DNA from: Acidobacteriaceae bacterium
GTDB lineage: Bacteria > Acidobacteriota > Terriglobia > Terriglobales > Acidobacteriaceae
NCBI GenBank assembly: GCA_003132445.1
Contig: PKXU01000101.1
Span: 1-59,988, forward strand
Reading direction: 5' to 3'
Length of the DNA stretch: 59,988 nt
The notes under the pieces are model-generated. The model worked only from the letters and a program-made list of their open reading frames with translations. It was not told the origin of the DNA and ran no database searches. Positions 17,352 to 24,302 of this stretch are shown one piece after another. Positions within the stretch are counted from its first letter, which is position 1, and each line of letters starts with the position of its first letter. The position numbers were made by a program, and so were the translations under genes.

Positions 17352-18346
17352 TGCACCTGACTTCCTGCGGCTTTCGGATTGTCCTGCTGCGTGGCGGCCG
17401 CCGTGCTGGTCGGGGTGGCCACGGGTTGCGACAGCGACTTCACATAAGCCACCAGCGCGTTCAATTGCTCTTCACTCACCAGTCCCTGGAACGTGGGCAT
17501 CACCGGCTTGAATCCGCTGACGATCTTCGCGCCGGGGTCGAGAATGGATTCGCGAATGTAATTTTCGTCGGCAGTCACGGTGCGTCCGTCTTCGAGCAGC
17601 ACCGGCTTGCCGAAAACTCCCTGCAAGTTCGGACCGCGACCTTGTGTGTCGGTACGATGGCAGGTTGCGCAGCCCAACTCGGCGAAGATTTTTTCTCCGG
17701 TGGCCGAGAGTGGGCCGGTCGAGCCGCCGCTCATCCAGGCCTCGTATTGCGCAGGCTCCATCACCACGATGGCACCGATCATGCCGGAGTGTTGCGTGCC
17801 GCAATATTCGGCGCAGAACAGATGATAGGTGCCGGCTTTGGTGGCATGGAACCAGGCCATAGTGTAGCGGCCGGGGAGCACATCCTGCTTCATGCGGAAC
17901 GCTGGAACATAGAAGCTGTGAATTACGTCCTGCGAAGTCATGATCAGCTTCACGTCTTGGCCTACTGGGACGTGGAGTTCGTTGATCTCGCGCTGACCCT
18001 CGGCGTGTTCCAGTTTCCACATCCATTGTTTCGCGACCACGTACACTTCGGTTGAATCACGCGGAGGGGTGCGGCTTTTGAAATACACTACTGCACCCCA
18101 CGCGAAGATGACCAGAAAGACTAAGAAAGGAATTGTGGTCCAGGTTAATTCGAGCGGGATGGAACCTTCGATTTGTTCGGCAGAAACGCCGCGGCGATAA
18201 CGATAGCGTGCAGCGAAGTAAACAAGGGCGGTGAAAATCAGCAGGGTCATCAGTCCCGACACGATCAGTAGGAAGATGAACAGGGCATCGACGTTGCCGG
18301 ATGCAGTCGAGGCCCGAGCCGGCCATAATGGAAAATTATCGAACAT
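17348..18346 (-). CDS. ctaC: Cytochrome c oxidase subunit II fused to cytochrome c (caa3 type)
   Basis: The protein has 332 residues. Two membrane helices (about 20-45 and 70-92) precede the cupredoxin domain. CuA ligands are visible: His in [11 protein letters not shown] and [12 protein letters not shown], giving two Cys, His and Met. A C-terminal cytochrome c domain follows (about 205-310), with CATCH as the haem site and a distal Met in [20 protein letters not shown]. The fused haem identifies a caa3 oxidase that receives electrons directly from a donor complex, here probably alternative complex III. Its first 11 bases overlap the end of the SCO gene. The C-terminal 25 residues are Ala/Thr/Gln-rich and disordered. 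Confidence 0.96.
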   Translation of the reverse strand: MFDNFPLWPARASTASGNVDALFIFLLIVSGLMTLLIFTALVYFAARYRYRRGVSAEQIEGSIPLELTWTTIPFLVFLVIFAWGAVVYFKSRTPPRDSTEVYVVAKQWMWKLEHAEGQREINELHVPVGQDVKLIMTSQDVIHSFYVPAFRMKQDVLPGRYTMAWFHATKAGTYHLFCAEYCGTQHSGMIGAIVVMEPAQYEAWMSGGSTGPLSATGEKIFAELGCATCHRTDTQGRGPNLQGVFGKPVLLEDGRTVTADENYIRESILDPGAKIVSGFKPVMPTFQGLVSEEQLNALVAYVKSLSQPVATPTSTAAATQQDNPKAAGSQVQ

Positions 18347-19415
18347 GTCGTGCTTGACCCTGTCGTGCTTGACCCGATTGTGCTTGGCTTAATTTTGATT
18401 GCTCCCAGCCGCTTCGCGGCGGAGCCAGTTTTTCCAGACGGAAGAGAATCAACAGGAATACTCCCACGATCAGAATGGTGAGGCCACCGCCGAGTCGTAA
18501 CATGTTGGTGACGACTGCGCCATATTTTCCTGTTGCCGGATCGTAGTGATAGCAGTAGAGCAGGACTTGATCGACAGCGTTGCCGATCTTGCCCTTCGAG
18601 GCTTCCACGAGTCCCATGCGCAAATCTTTCGGCGGATAATCGACGCCGTAAAAATATCGCGAGATGCGGCCCTGCGGCGTCAGCACCATGATGGCGGTGG
18701 CGTGCGCGTACTGATTGATCTTGGGATCGTACTGATACTGAAAGCCGACGGCCTTGGTCAAAGCATTGATCGAGTCCGCCGGTCCGGTCAAGAAATGCCA
18801 GCCTGCCGCCGCGCCTGTCCGTCCGTAGCGCTTGAGATAGTCCTGCTTTTTCGCAGCCGCGATGGCGGGAGTTTCCTGCGGATTGAAGCTCACGGTAATC
18901 ACGTCGAATTCATTGCCGACATCGAACTTCACCATCTTCATCGCGCCGGTGAGGCCGGCCAGGGCTTCTCCGCAAAGCATGGTGCAGTTGTAATAGACAA
19001 GGTTCAAAATTAGCGGCTTCTTGCCGAAGTAGTCGCCAAGTTTTACAGAGCGGCCGGCGTCGTCGACGAACGCGAGGTCGGAAGGAACCTGGCCATCCAG
19101 ATGTTGCTCGATGCCAACGTTTTGCAAATATGGCGGGCGGACGTTGGATGGCGGCGACATGATGCCTTTGGTCATGGCTTGTGATAAGGCCTGACTCGAA
19201 GCCAGGGCCATAAGGATTGCCAGCATCGAGAACATTCGGAGACGGCGATGCTTTTTTAGGGAGGGAGCTGTCGAGCTTCGCTCGACCGGACAGCCGAGGG
19301 CGGCTGTCCCCACATCAGCTGTTTCCCCATGAGCTTTCCCTGTATGAGCTGTCCCTGCATGAGCTCTTCCTACATGAGCAGTTACGGACATCGAATTTTG
19401 ACTATGACGGATCAC
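18336..19415 (-). CDS. SCO1/SenC-type copper chaperone for cytochrome oxidase
   Basis: The protein has 359 residues. The thioredoxin-like SCO domain (about 105-280) contains the copper-binding CxxxC in YYNCTMLCGE, and the third ligand His is probably in INQYAHATAIMVL. A signal sequence starts at Met61 (MFSMLAILMALASSQALS) and a membrane helix lies near the C-terminus (LTILIVGVFLLILFRL). The GTG at 19415 overlaps the stop codon of the preceding gene as GTGA and has GGGGAG upstream. Initiation there would add 60 repeat-derived residues before the signal peptide; initiation at the ATG at 19235 would avoid them. The C-terminal tail is also repeat-derived. It probably delivers copper to CuA of CtaC, encoded next. 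Confidence 0.9.
   Translation of the reverse strand: MIRHSQNSMSVTAHVGRAHAGTAHTGKAHGETADVGTAALGCPVERSSTAPSLKKHRRLRMFSMLAILMALASSQALSQAMTKGIMSPPSNVRPPYLQNVGIEQHLDGQVPSDLAFVDDAGRSVKLGDYFGKKPLILNLVYYNCTMLCGEALAGLTGAMKMVKFDVGNEFDVITVSFNPQETPAIAAAKKQDYLKRYGRTGAAAGWHFLTGPADSINALTKAVGFQYQYDPKINQYAHATAIMVLTPQGRISRYFYGVDYPPKDLRMGLVEASKGKIGNAVDQVLLYCYHYDPATGKYGAVVTNMLRLGGGLTILIVGVFLLILFRLEKLAPPRSGWEQSKLSQAQSGQARQGQARHVR
18345..18386. repeat. Degenerate tandem repeat encoding the SCO C-terminus
   Basis: TGTCGTGCTTGACCC occurs twice in succession, followed by a diverged third unit (GATTGTGCTTGGCTT). On the minus strand it encodes the low-complexity end of the SCO protein ([16 protein letters not shown]) and reaches the start codon of ctaC. 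Confidence 0.75.
19270..19315. repeat. Bipartite REP-like palindrome, family 1
   Basis: GTCGAGCTTCGCTCGAC (hairpin with a CTTCG loop) is followed by GGACAGCC...GGCTGTCC and CCACAT. It lies in frame within the possible N-terminal extension of the SCO protein. Confidence 0.85.
19316..19383. repeat. Degenerate ~15-bp tandem repeat (ATGAGCT...TCCCTG)
   Basis: About five variants of an ATGAGCTNTCCCTGC-like unit run consecutively, directly abutting the REP-like palindrome. On the minus strand they encode a His/Ala/Gly-rich stretch (AHVGRAHAGTAHTGKAHG) at the start of the SCO reading frame. Confidence 0.8.
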
Positions 19416-19924
19416 TTTTTGTTTCTCCCCGGTTTTTCCGGCTGCCGCTTAGAAGCCTGCGGTGAGGTTGCGGTGGCGGCAGCTCCAGGCGCGTACACGG
19501 GCAGCCCGCGCTGCGCGATCAAGTCCATGGCACGATCGATTGGAATGCGGACCGTCCCTGCTTTCTGGTCGATCCAATCGTAGGTGCTCAACGCTTCCGC
19601 TTCATCGATGCGAAGCTTGTCGAGTTGTCCGCGCTCATCGATTTCCAGTTGCGGGCTAGGGAAGTTGTGCTTCAGATAATCTTTGTAATCGGTCGGAAGC
19701 CGGCGAGTATCCGCCGGAGCGTTGGTCACCAGAGGATTCACCGGAGCTTGCTGCGTTTCGAAACGATTTTCCAGATAGTGATACAAACCATCGACTACGA
19801 AATAAACGATCATCAACGCCAGCGCGAGGCCGCCGAGGAAATACAAAACTCCAGCGACACCGATATCGCGGCGCTCATAGCCGCCGTTGCCGGTCGAAGG
19901 TACGGGATGGGTATCGTTGCTCAT
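19412..19924 (-). CDS. Small membrane protein of the complex III-oxidase cluster
   Basis: The protein has 170 residues. The start at MSNDTHPVPST is chosen because the longer frame runs back into actF. One membrane helix lies at about residues 26-48 (VAGVLYFLGGLALALMIVYF). The soluble part contains a conserved-looking stretch, STYDWIDQKAGTVRIPIDRA, followed by MDLIAQRGLPVY. Proteins ending in this 'IPIDRAMDLIAQRGLP' motif regularly sit between alternative complex III and SCO/oxidase genes in Acidobacteria and related phyla, so a structural or assembly role is inferred. The Lys/Arg/Pro-rich tail is disordered. Its stop overlaps the GTG of the SCO gene. Confidence 0.75.
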   Translation of the reverse strand: MSNDTHPVPSTGNGGYERRDIGVAGVLYFLGGLALALMIVYFVVDGLYHYLENRFETQQAPVNPLVTNAPADTRRLPTDYKDYLKHNFPSPQLEIDERGQLDKLRIDEAEALSTYDWIDQKAGTVRIPIDRAMDLIAQRGLPVYAPGAAATATSPQASKRQPEKPGRNKK

Positions 19925-19970
19925 GCTTCGTTGCTCGCGTTCGCTGCTCGTCTTAATGATGCGAAGTTGA

Positions 19971-21200
19971 TCATGCCTGCTCCGGCACTTCGGGGTGATG
20001 GGGTGGTTCCAGAACTTCTCCCGCCGACGGATCATAAGCGGGCAAGAGCGGCAATGAGCCCAGATTGTGGAAGAAGTAGGCCAGCCAAAAACCACCGATG
20101 GCAACGGGCACGATTAGATCGGCGACGGTGACGGTGAAAGTCTTGGAAAAATTCGGTTCGATAATCCAGAACAGATCCAGATAGCGCATGAAGAGGAGCC
20201 ACACTGCAAGCCAAACCAGTTTGCGGATGTTGCGCTTGAACGAGCGCGACAGCAAGATTCCAAAGGGAATGGCGAAGTGGAAGATGACGATGAAAAGACC
20301 AACATATTCCCAGCCGCCGTTCAGGCGCCGCAAATAGTATGTGATCTCTGCAGGCAGATTGCCTGCCCAAATGATGAGCCACTGCGAGTAGTTGAAATAA
20401 GCCCAGACCATGATGAATGTGAGCATCCATTTGCCGTGATCATGCACGAAGTCAGGTCTCAACATCTCAGACATGGGCTTGGAGTCAAACAGAATGCGCT
20501 CCACGACTACGGCGAAGCACATGGCCGACAGGACTTCACCAATAAGAATGACCAGGCCGAAGATGGTCGATATCCAGCTGGGATCGAGCGACATGACCCA
20601 GTCGATCGCAGCAAAGGAAATGGTGAAGCCGTAGAGAATGAGACCGGGGCCGGCGACTGCTTTGAAGCGCTCCGTGTTGTCGGGGGCTCCGGCTCGGTCG
20701 GTTTGCTTCGACCATTTCGACAACAGAAATGAGAGCAGATTCCAGATGGCGAAATAGATGACTGCTCGGATGATGAATCCGTTGGTGGTCAGATACGTCT
20801 TAGTGATGTCTTCCAAATGGTCGCGCAGATGTTTGTCGGAGATCTGATCGAGAGGCTGCGCCCAGATGTAGAGCTTGTGCACTCCAAGGATGACGGGAAT
20901 GAACAGTAGCGCCAGCAATGGTACAGTCCGCATGGCAGCGCCGAGGATGCGGCGGATGACCATGCCCCAGCCGCCGCCGGTCAAATGACGAATCATGAGG
21001 ATCGCCATGGAACCGAGGGCCACGCCTAGCCAGCACATAAAACCGAGCAAGTAAGCGCGGTAGAACTGCTCCGGTCGAAAGAAGGCGAGGATAATCGCGA
21101 CGATTCCGCAAACGACGCCGACAATCAACGACCGCTGCGCAATGGCCTTCACCACTGGCGGAGCCGTCAGATCTAGATGTTTCACCGGCGCCGTGCTCAT
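19971..21200 (-). CDS. actF: Alternative complex III subunit ActF (NrfD-like membrane subunit)
   Basis: The 409-residue polytopic membrane protein has about ten helices, including LIVGVVCGIVAIILAFF, AYLLGFMCWLGVALGSMAIL, TVPLLALLFIPVILGVHKLY and GLVILIGEVLSAMCFAVVVE. The length and the segments FVHDHGKWMLTFIMVWAYF and YSQWLIIWAGNLPAEITYYL are typical of ActF, the second NrfD/PsrC-like quinol-interacting membrane subunit of alternative complex III. Its ATG overlaps the stop codon of actE by 4 bases. It is followed by the small membrane protein and SCO genes. Confidence 0.92.
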   Translation of the reverse strand: MSTAPVKHLDLTAPPVVKAIAQRSLIVGVVCGIVAIILAFFRPEQFYRAYLLGFMCWLGVALGSMAILMIRHLTGGGWGMVIRRILGAAMRTVPLLALLFIPVILGVHKLYIWAQPLDQISDKHLRDHLEDITKTYLTTNGFIIRAVIYFAIWNLLSFLLSKWSKQTDRAGAPDNTERFKAVAGPGLILYGFTISFAAIDWVMSLDPSWISTIFGLVILIGEVLSAMCFAVVVERILFDSKPMSEMLRPDFVHDHGKWMLTFIMVWAYFNYSQWLIIWAGNLPAEITYYLRRLNGGWEYVGLFIVIFHFAIPFGILLSRSFKRNIRKLVWLAVWLLFMRYLDLFWIIEPNFSKTFTVTVADLIVPVAIGGFWLAYFFHNLGSLPLLPAYDPSAGEVLEPPHHPEVPEQA

Positions 21201-22042
21201 TTCTCTTCCTCTGGCTTAGAGCTCTCGGACTTAGAACTCTCGGACTTCGAATTGTTTTCAGGCAATACTGCTGGAAGACTTGCCCCCGTGCCTGGCTCGC
21301 CGAACTTCAACGGCGCGGAGGGAATATTTTGCCCCGAGGGCACATCGTTCATGGTTGCGTTCTGGCTCAACTGCAAGGCGCGAACGTAGGCGACGATGTC
21401 CCAACGATCCTGCGGCGGAATCTGCGACGCGTAGTCGGGCATGATTCCGAAACCTTCGGTGATGATGTCAAAGAAATACCCCAAGGGCGCCTTCTGCAAG
21501 CGAGCGATGTGAAATGAGGGCGGCATTTTTGAAAATCCGCGCGAGGGCACGAAGCCGTTGCCGTCTCCCAGACGCGAGTGACAGGGCGCACAGAAAATGT
21601 TGTAACGCTCCTGACCTCGCTGCAGCACTTCTTTGGTCGCAGGGAAGGGCATAGCGTCGCCAGGATTGTTGCCGATCTTGCCGGTATAGAAGTACGAATT
21701 TTCGTGCAACTGCCCGCGGGCCACCGTGCCGTCGACGATCGGCCGCTCCGAGCGCTGGTCGGAATAGAAGTCGCTGCGAGAGAGCGGATTCTGGCGCGGT
21801 TGGACTTGCATGTCGAGGCGGCAGGCGGAGAGAACGAGGGTTGTCAACACCGTTGCGAAAGTGAGCGCTCGTGCGACAGGAAGCCTCAAGACCCGTTGTG
21901 CTCGCCTTTGTGGAATCCCACCCTTGCGCACAGAACGCGCAAGAATGGGGCACCCGGGCGCGCTCGACAGTCTGTCGAGCTTCACTCGAGCGGACAGCCG
22001 GGGGCGGCTATCCCCACATTGAGATTTTCGGAGATGCAGCAT
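21197..22042 (-). CDS. actE: Alternative complex III subunit ActE (monohaem cytochrome c lipoprotein)
   Basis: The protein has 281 residues from this start. The functional part is a lipoprotein signal (ALTFATVLTTLVLSAC), a mature domain with RGQERYNIFCAPCHSRLGDG (one CxxCH haem site), and a Met-containing distal loop (GFGIMPDYASQI). The ATG at 22042 lies one base after the actD stop and has GGAGGTG 10 bases upstream. Starting there adds about 60 residues encoded by two palindromic repeats before the lipobox; a TTG near 21889 would start just before the signal. The C-terminus has a repeated SKSESSKSESSKPEEE tail. The haem passes electrons towards the caa3 oxidase. Confidence 0.9.
   Translation of the reverse strand: MLHLRKSQCGDSRPRLSARVKLDRLSSAPGCPILARSVRKGGIPQRRAQRVLRLPVARALTFATVLTTLVLSACRLDMQVQPRQNPLSRSDFYSDQRSERPIVDGTVARGQLHENSYFYTGKIGNNPGDAMPFPATKEVLQRGQERYNIFCAPCHSRLGDGNGFVPSRGFSKMPPSFHIARLQKAPLGYFFDIITEGFGIMPDYASQIPPQDRWDIVAYVRALQLSQNATMNDVPSGQNIPSAPLKFGEPGTGASLPAVLPENNSKSESSKSESSKPEEEK
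21213..21253. repeat. Short tandem repeat in the 3' end of actE
   Basis: A 15-bp unit, AGAACTCTCGGACTT and variants, occurs two to three times. It encodes the SSKSE repeats of the ActE C-terminal tail. Confidence 0.65.
21917..22019. repeat. Composite palindromic repeat: CCCTTGCGC hairpin plus REP family 1
   Basis: CCCACCCTTGCGC...GCGCAAGAATGGGG forms a long hairpin (21917-21958). It is followed by a CTCGA hairpin and GGACAGCC...GGCTATCC with CCACAT (21975-22019). The composite lies in frame between the probable actE start codon and its lipoprotein signal. Confidence 0.8.
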
Positions 22043-22043
22043 G

Positions 22044-22580
22044 TTAGCTGGGCACCTCCGAAATCGAGCGTGGGTCAAGGCCTTCCAGGAACTTTCGCGT
22101 GTCCGCGGGATCGTACTTCTTGTCGGAAGAAAATATGATCAGAAAGAAACGATCTTTGGTCGCGAGCGCGAAACGCGGCACGTTGAACACAGGATGGTAG
22201 GGCATGGGCAAACCATTCAAGGCCAGCATGCCCAACACGGCGGAGATTCCGCCGAAGAGAATCGTCATCTCGAAGGTGATTACGATGAATGCGGGCCAGG
22301 AGTGCGGAGGCTTGCCGCCGATGTTCAGTGGATAGGAAACCGCGGCCATCCAGTACTGCATCAGGTAGCCGGTCAGGCCGCCGACGATACCGCCAATCAG
22401 GACGACGAGCGGAACCGCGTTGCGATGGAACCCAATTTCATCCGCCAGCCCCTCGATGGGGAATGGACTGTAGGCATCGATCTTCTGATAGCCCGCGTGG
22501 TGAGTGGCACGCGCGGCCTCGACCAGGGCGGTGGCGGAATCGAACTCCGCCATCATGCCGTAGATGGGATCGCGCTTCAT
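22044..22580 (-). CDS. actD: Alternative complex III subunit ActD (DUF3341 membrane protein)
   Basis: The 178-residue protein starts at MKRDPIYGMMAEFDSATALV. The N-terminal soluble ferredoxin-like fold has the DUF3341 signature (AYSPFPIEGLADEIG), and two membrane helices follow (VVLIGGIVGGLTGYLMQYW and FIVITFEMTILFGGISAVLG). KDRFFLIIFSSDKKYDP near the end is also typical of the family. The ATG is preceded by GAGG within a 12-bp tandem repeat. ActD anchors in the membrane next to ActC; it has no cofactor. Its stop lies one base before the actE ATG, so translation of the two genes is probably coupled. Confidence 0.93.
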   Translation of the reverse strand: MKRDPIYGMMAEFDSATALVEAARATHHAGYQKIDAYSPFPIEGLADEIGFHRNAVPLVVLIGGIVGGLTGYLMQYWMAAVSYPLNIGGKPPHSWPAFIVITFEMTILFGGISAVLGMLALNGLPMPYHPVFNVPRFALATKDRFFLIIFSSDKKYDPADTRKFLEGLDPRSISEVPS

Positions 22581-22624
22581 CTTATGAACCTCGACACCGA
22601 CCTCGATACCGATTTCGACACCGG
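22579..22624. repeat. Degenerate 12-bp tandem repeat upstream of actD
   Basis: On the minus strand, GGTGTCGAAATC, GGTATCGAGGTC and GGTGTCGAGGTT follow each other and run up to the actD start codon. The last unit supplies the GAGG ribosome-binding site. The rest of the actC-actD spacer (22625-22761) contains a diverged CGCTCGAAATGACA repeat and no gene. Confidence 0.75.
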
Positions 22625-22761
22625 GCTCGCCACACAAGAAAGCAGGTTTCTCGACTCCGCAGAATCGCCCGCGAGCTGGCAATTCCGCTCCGCTCGAAAT
22701 GACAAACACTTAAAGAAAGCCGTAGTGTCCGTGAGCTTCTGCACGGCTCCAGGTCGTTGCA

Positions 22762-24135
22762 TCATTCCTTCACCTCGGCTTCGGGCAGAAGGGTGCGCAT
22801 CTCAAAGATCGAGATCGCCGGGAGCAGGCGCAGGAACAGGAACATGGCAGCCAGGAACATTCCGATGGTGCCGATGTAGGTCATCCAGTCCCAGCGAGTG
22901 GGGTAGTACATGCCCCACGAGGATGTCAGGAAATCGCGGCTGAGGCTGACGACAACGATGATGAAACGCTCCAGCCACATGCCGACGAGAATGACGAAAG
23001 AGATGAAGAACAGTGCGACGGGACTGGTGCGCAGCTTGCGAATCCAGAGCACCTGCGGAACGAAAATATTGCAGGTGAGCAGCGCAAAGTAACAAGGGGA
23101 ATATGGGCCATGCAGGCGATTCCACAGGGTGAACGCGTCGTAGCGATCGCCGCTATACCAGCCCATGAAGGCTTCGATCCCGTAGCCGTAGGCCACAATC
23201 AGGCCCGTGGCCAGCATGACCTTGGCGGAATTTTGCAGATGGCGCTCGGTGATGAAATCCTCAAGTCCGTAAATCTTGCGAATGGGGATAGCGAGCATCA
23301 GCACCATGGCGAAGCCGGAATAGATGGCGCCGGCGACGAAGTAGGGCGGGAAGATGGTGGTGTGCCATCCCGGAACGATGCCGATGGCGAAATCGAAGCT
23401 GACCACAGTGTGAACTGAGAGGACCAGAGGCGTGGCCAGCCCGGCGAGCAGAAGATACATAGTTTCGTAACGATGCCAGTGCCGCGCGGAGCCGCGCCAT
23501 CCCAAGGACAGCATGCCGTAGACAATTTTCAGCGCGCGATTGTCAGTGCGGTCGCGCAGCGTGGCCAGATCGGGGATGAGCCCGACGAACCAGAATAAAG
23601 CCGATATGGTGGCGTAGGTCGAAACGGCGAACACATCCCACATGAGGGGGCTGCGGAATTGCGGCCACACGCCCATGGTGCTGGGATATGGGAACAGCCA
23701 GTAAGCGAGCCAGGGACGGCCAACGTGAATCGCCGGAAAGATTCCAGCGGCGGCGACGGCGAAGAGAGTCATGGCCTCGGCGAAGCGGTTGATGGAATTG
23801 CGCCACGACTGGCGGAGCAATAGGAGGATGGCGGAAATTAAAGTTCCGGCGTGGCCAATACCGATCCACCAGACGAAGTTGACGATGGGGAATCCCCAGC
23901 CGATGGGAATGGTGGTACCCCATATGCCGATGCCCTTGAGGAAAAGGTATCCGATGGCGTAGAGCATCATCATCGTCAGCATGAAGGCAATGCCGAAACC
24001 CAGAAACCATCCGTTGGAGGCGGGACGGGTCAGCACGATGGCGCTGATTTTCTCCGTGACCGTGCCGAAGGTGTAGCCCGGCTCGATTACCGGAGCCCGG
24101 TCTGCATCGATCGCCGATTTGTATTGCTCGCTCAT
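22762..24135 (-). CDS. actC: Alternative complex III subunit ActC (NrfD/PsrC-like quinol-binding subunit)
   Basis: The 457-residue integral membrane protein has about ten helices. NrfD-family landmarks include FPIVNFVWWIGIGHAGTLIS, RPWLAYWLFPYPSTMGVWPQ, and SVHTVVSFDFAIGIVPGWH, followed by TTIFPPYFVAGAIYSG. In alternative complex III this subunit forms the quinol-oxidation site facing the Fe-S subunit ActB. The start at 24135 (MSEQYKSAIDADRAPVIEPG) gives normal length. It is separated from actB by 167 bases filled with REP-like palindromes, the largest gap but one in the cluster. Confidence 0.95.
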   Translation of the reverse strand: MSEQYKSAIDADRAPVIEPGYTFGTVTEKISAIVLTRPASNGWFLGFGIAFMLTMMMLYAIGYLFLKGIGIWGTTIPIGWGFPIVNFVWWIGIGHAGTLISAILLLLRQSWRNSINRFAEAMTLFAVAAAGIFPAIHVGRPWLAYWLFPYPSTMGVWPQFRSPLMWDVFAVSTYATISALFWFVGLIPDLATLRDRTDNRALKIVYGMLSLGWRGSARHWHRYETMYLLLAGLATPLVLSVHTVVSFDFAIGIVPGWHTTIFPPYFVAGAIYSGFAMVLMLAIPIRKIYGLEDFITERHLQNSAKVMLATGLIVAYGYGIEAFMGWYSGDRYDAFTLWNRLHGPYSPCYFALLTCNIFVPQVLWIRKLRTSPVALFFISFVILVGMWLERFIIVVVSLSRDFLTSSWGMYYPTRWDWMTYIGTIGMFLAAMFLFLRLLPAISIFEMRTLLPEAEVKE

Positions 24136-24149
24136 GCGGCTTGCGAAAT

Positions 24150-24300
24150 CCCTCAGGGGCTAAAGCCCTATTCAATTTCGACTCTTAACGGCGCGGCTTA
24201 AAGCCGCGCCCTGATACGAATCCTCTCCCGGTTCGTGTCAGGGCACCGCTTCAGCGGTGCCGTTGCAATACTCAGACATCTTGCGCCTTCAGGCGCTGCC
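24150..24300. repeat. REP family 2 cluster between actB and actC, with an inverted pair
   Basis: The cluster contains GGGGCTAAAGCCC, then GGCGCGGCTTAAAGCCGCGCC with the tail CTGATACGAATC. An inverted tail GGTTCGTGTCAG leads into GGCACCGCTTCAGCGGTGCC, and GCGCCTTCAGGCGC follows. The two middle units face each other tail to tail across CTCTCCC, a BIME-like arrangement. It fills most of the actB-actC spacer and could shape mRNA processing or termination. Confidence 0.85.
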
Positions 24301-24302
24301 CT

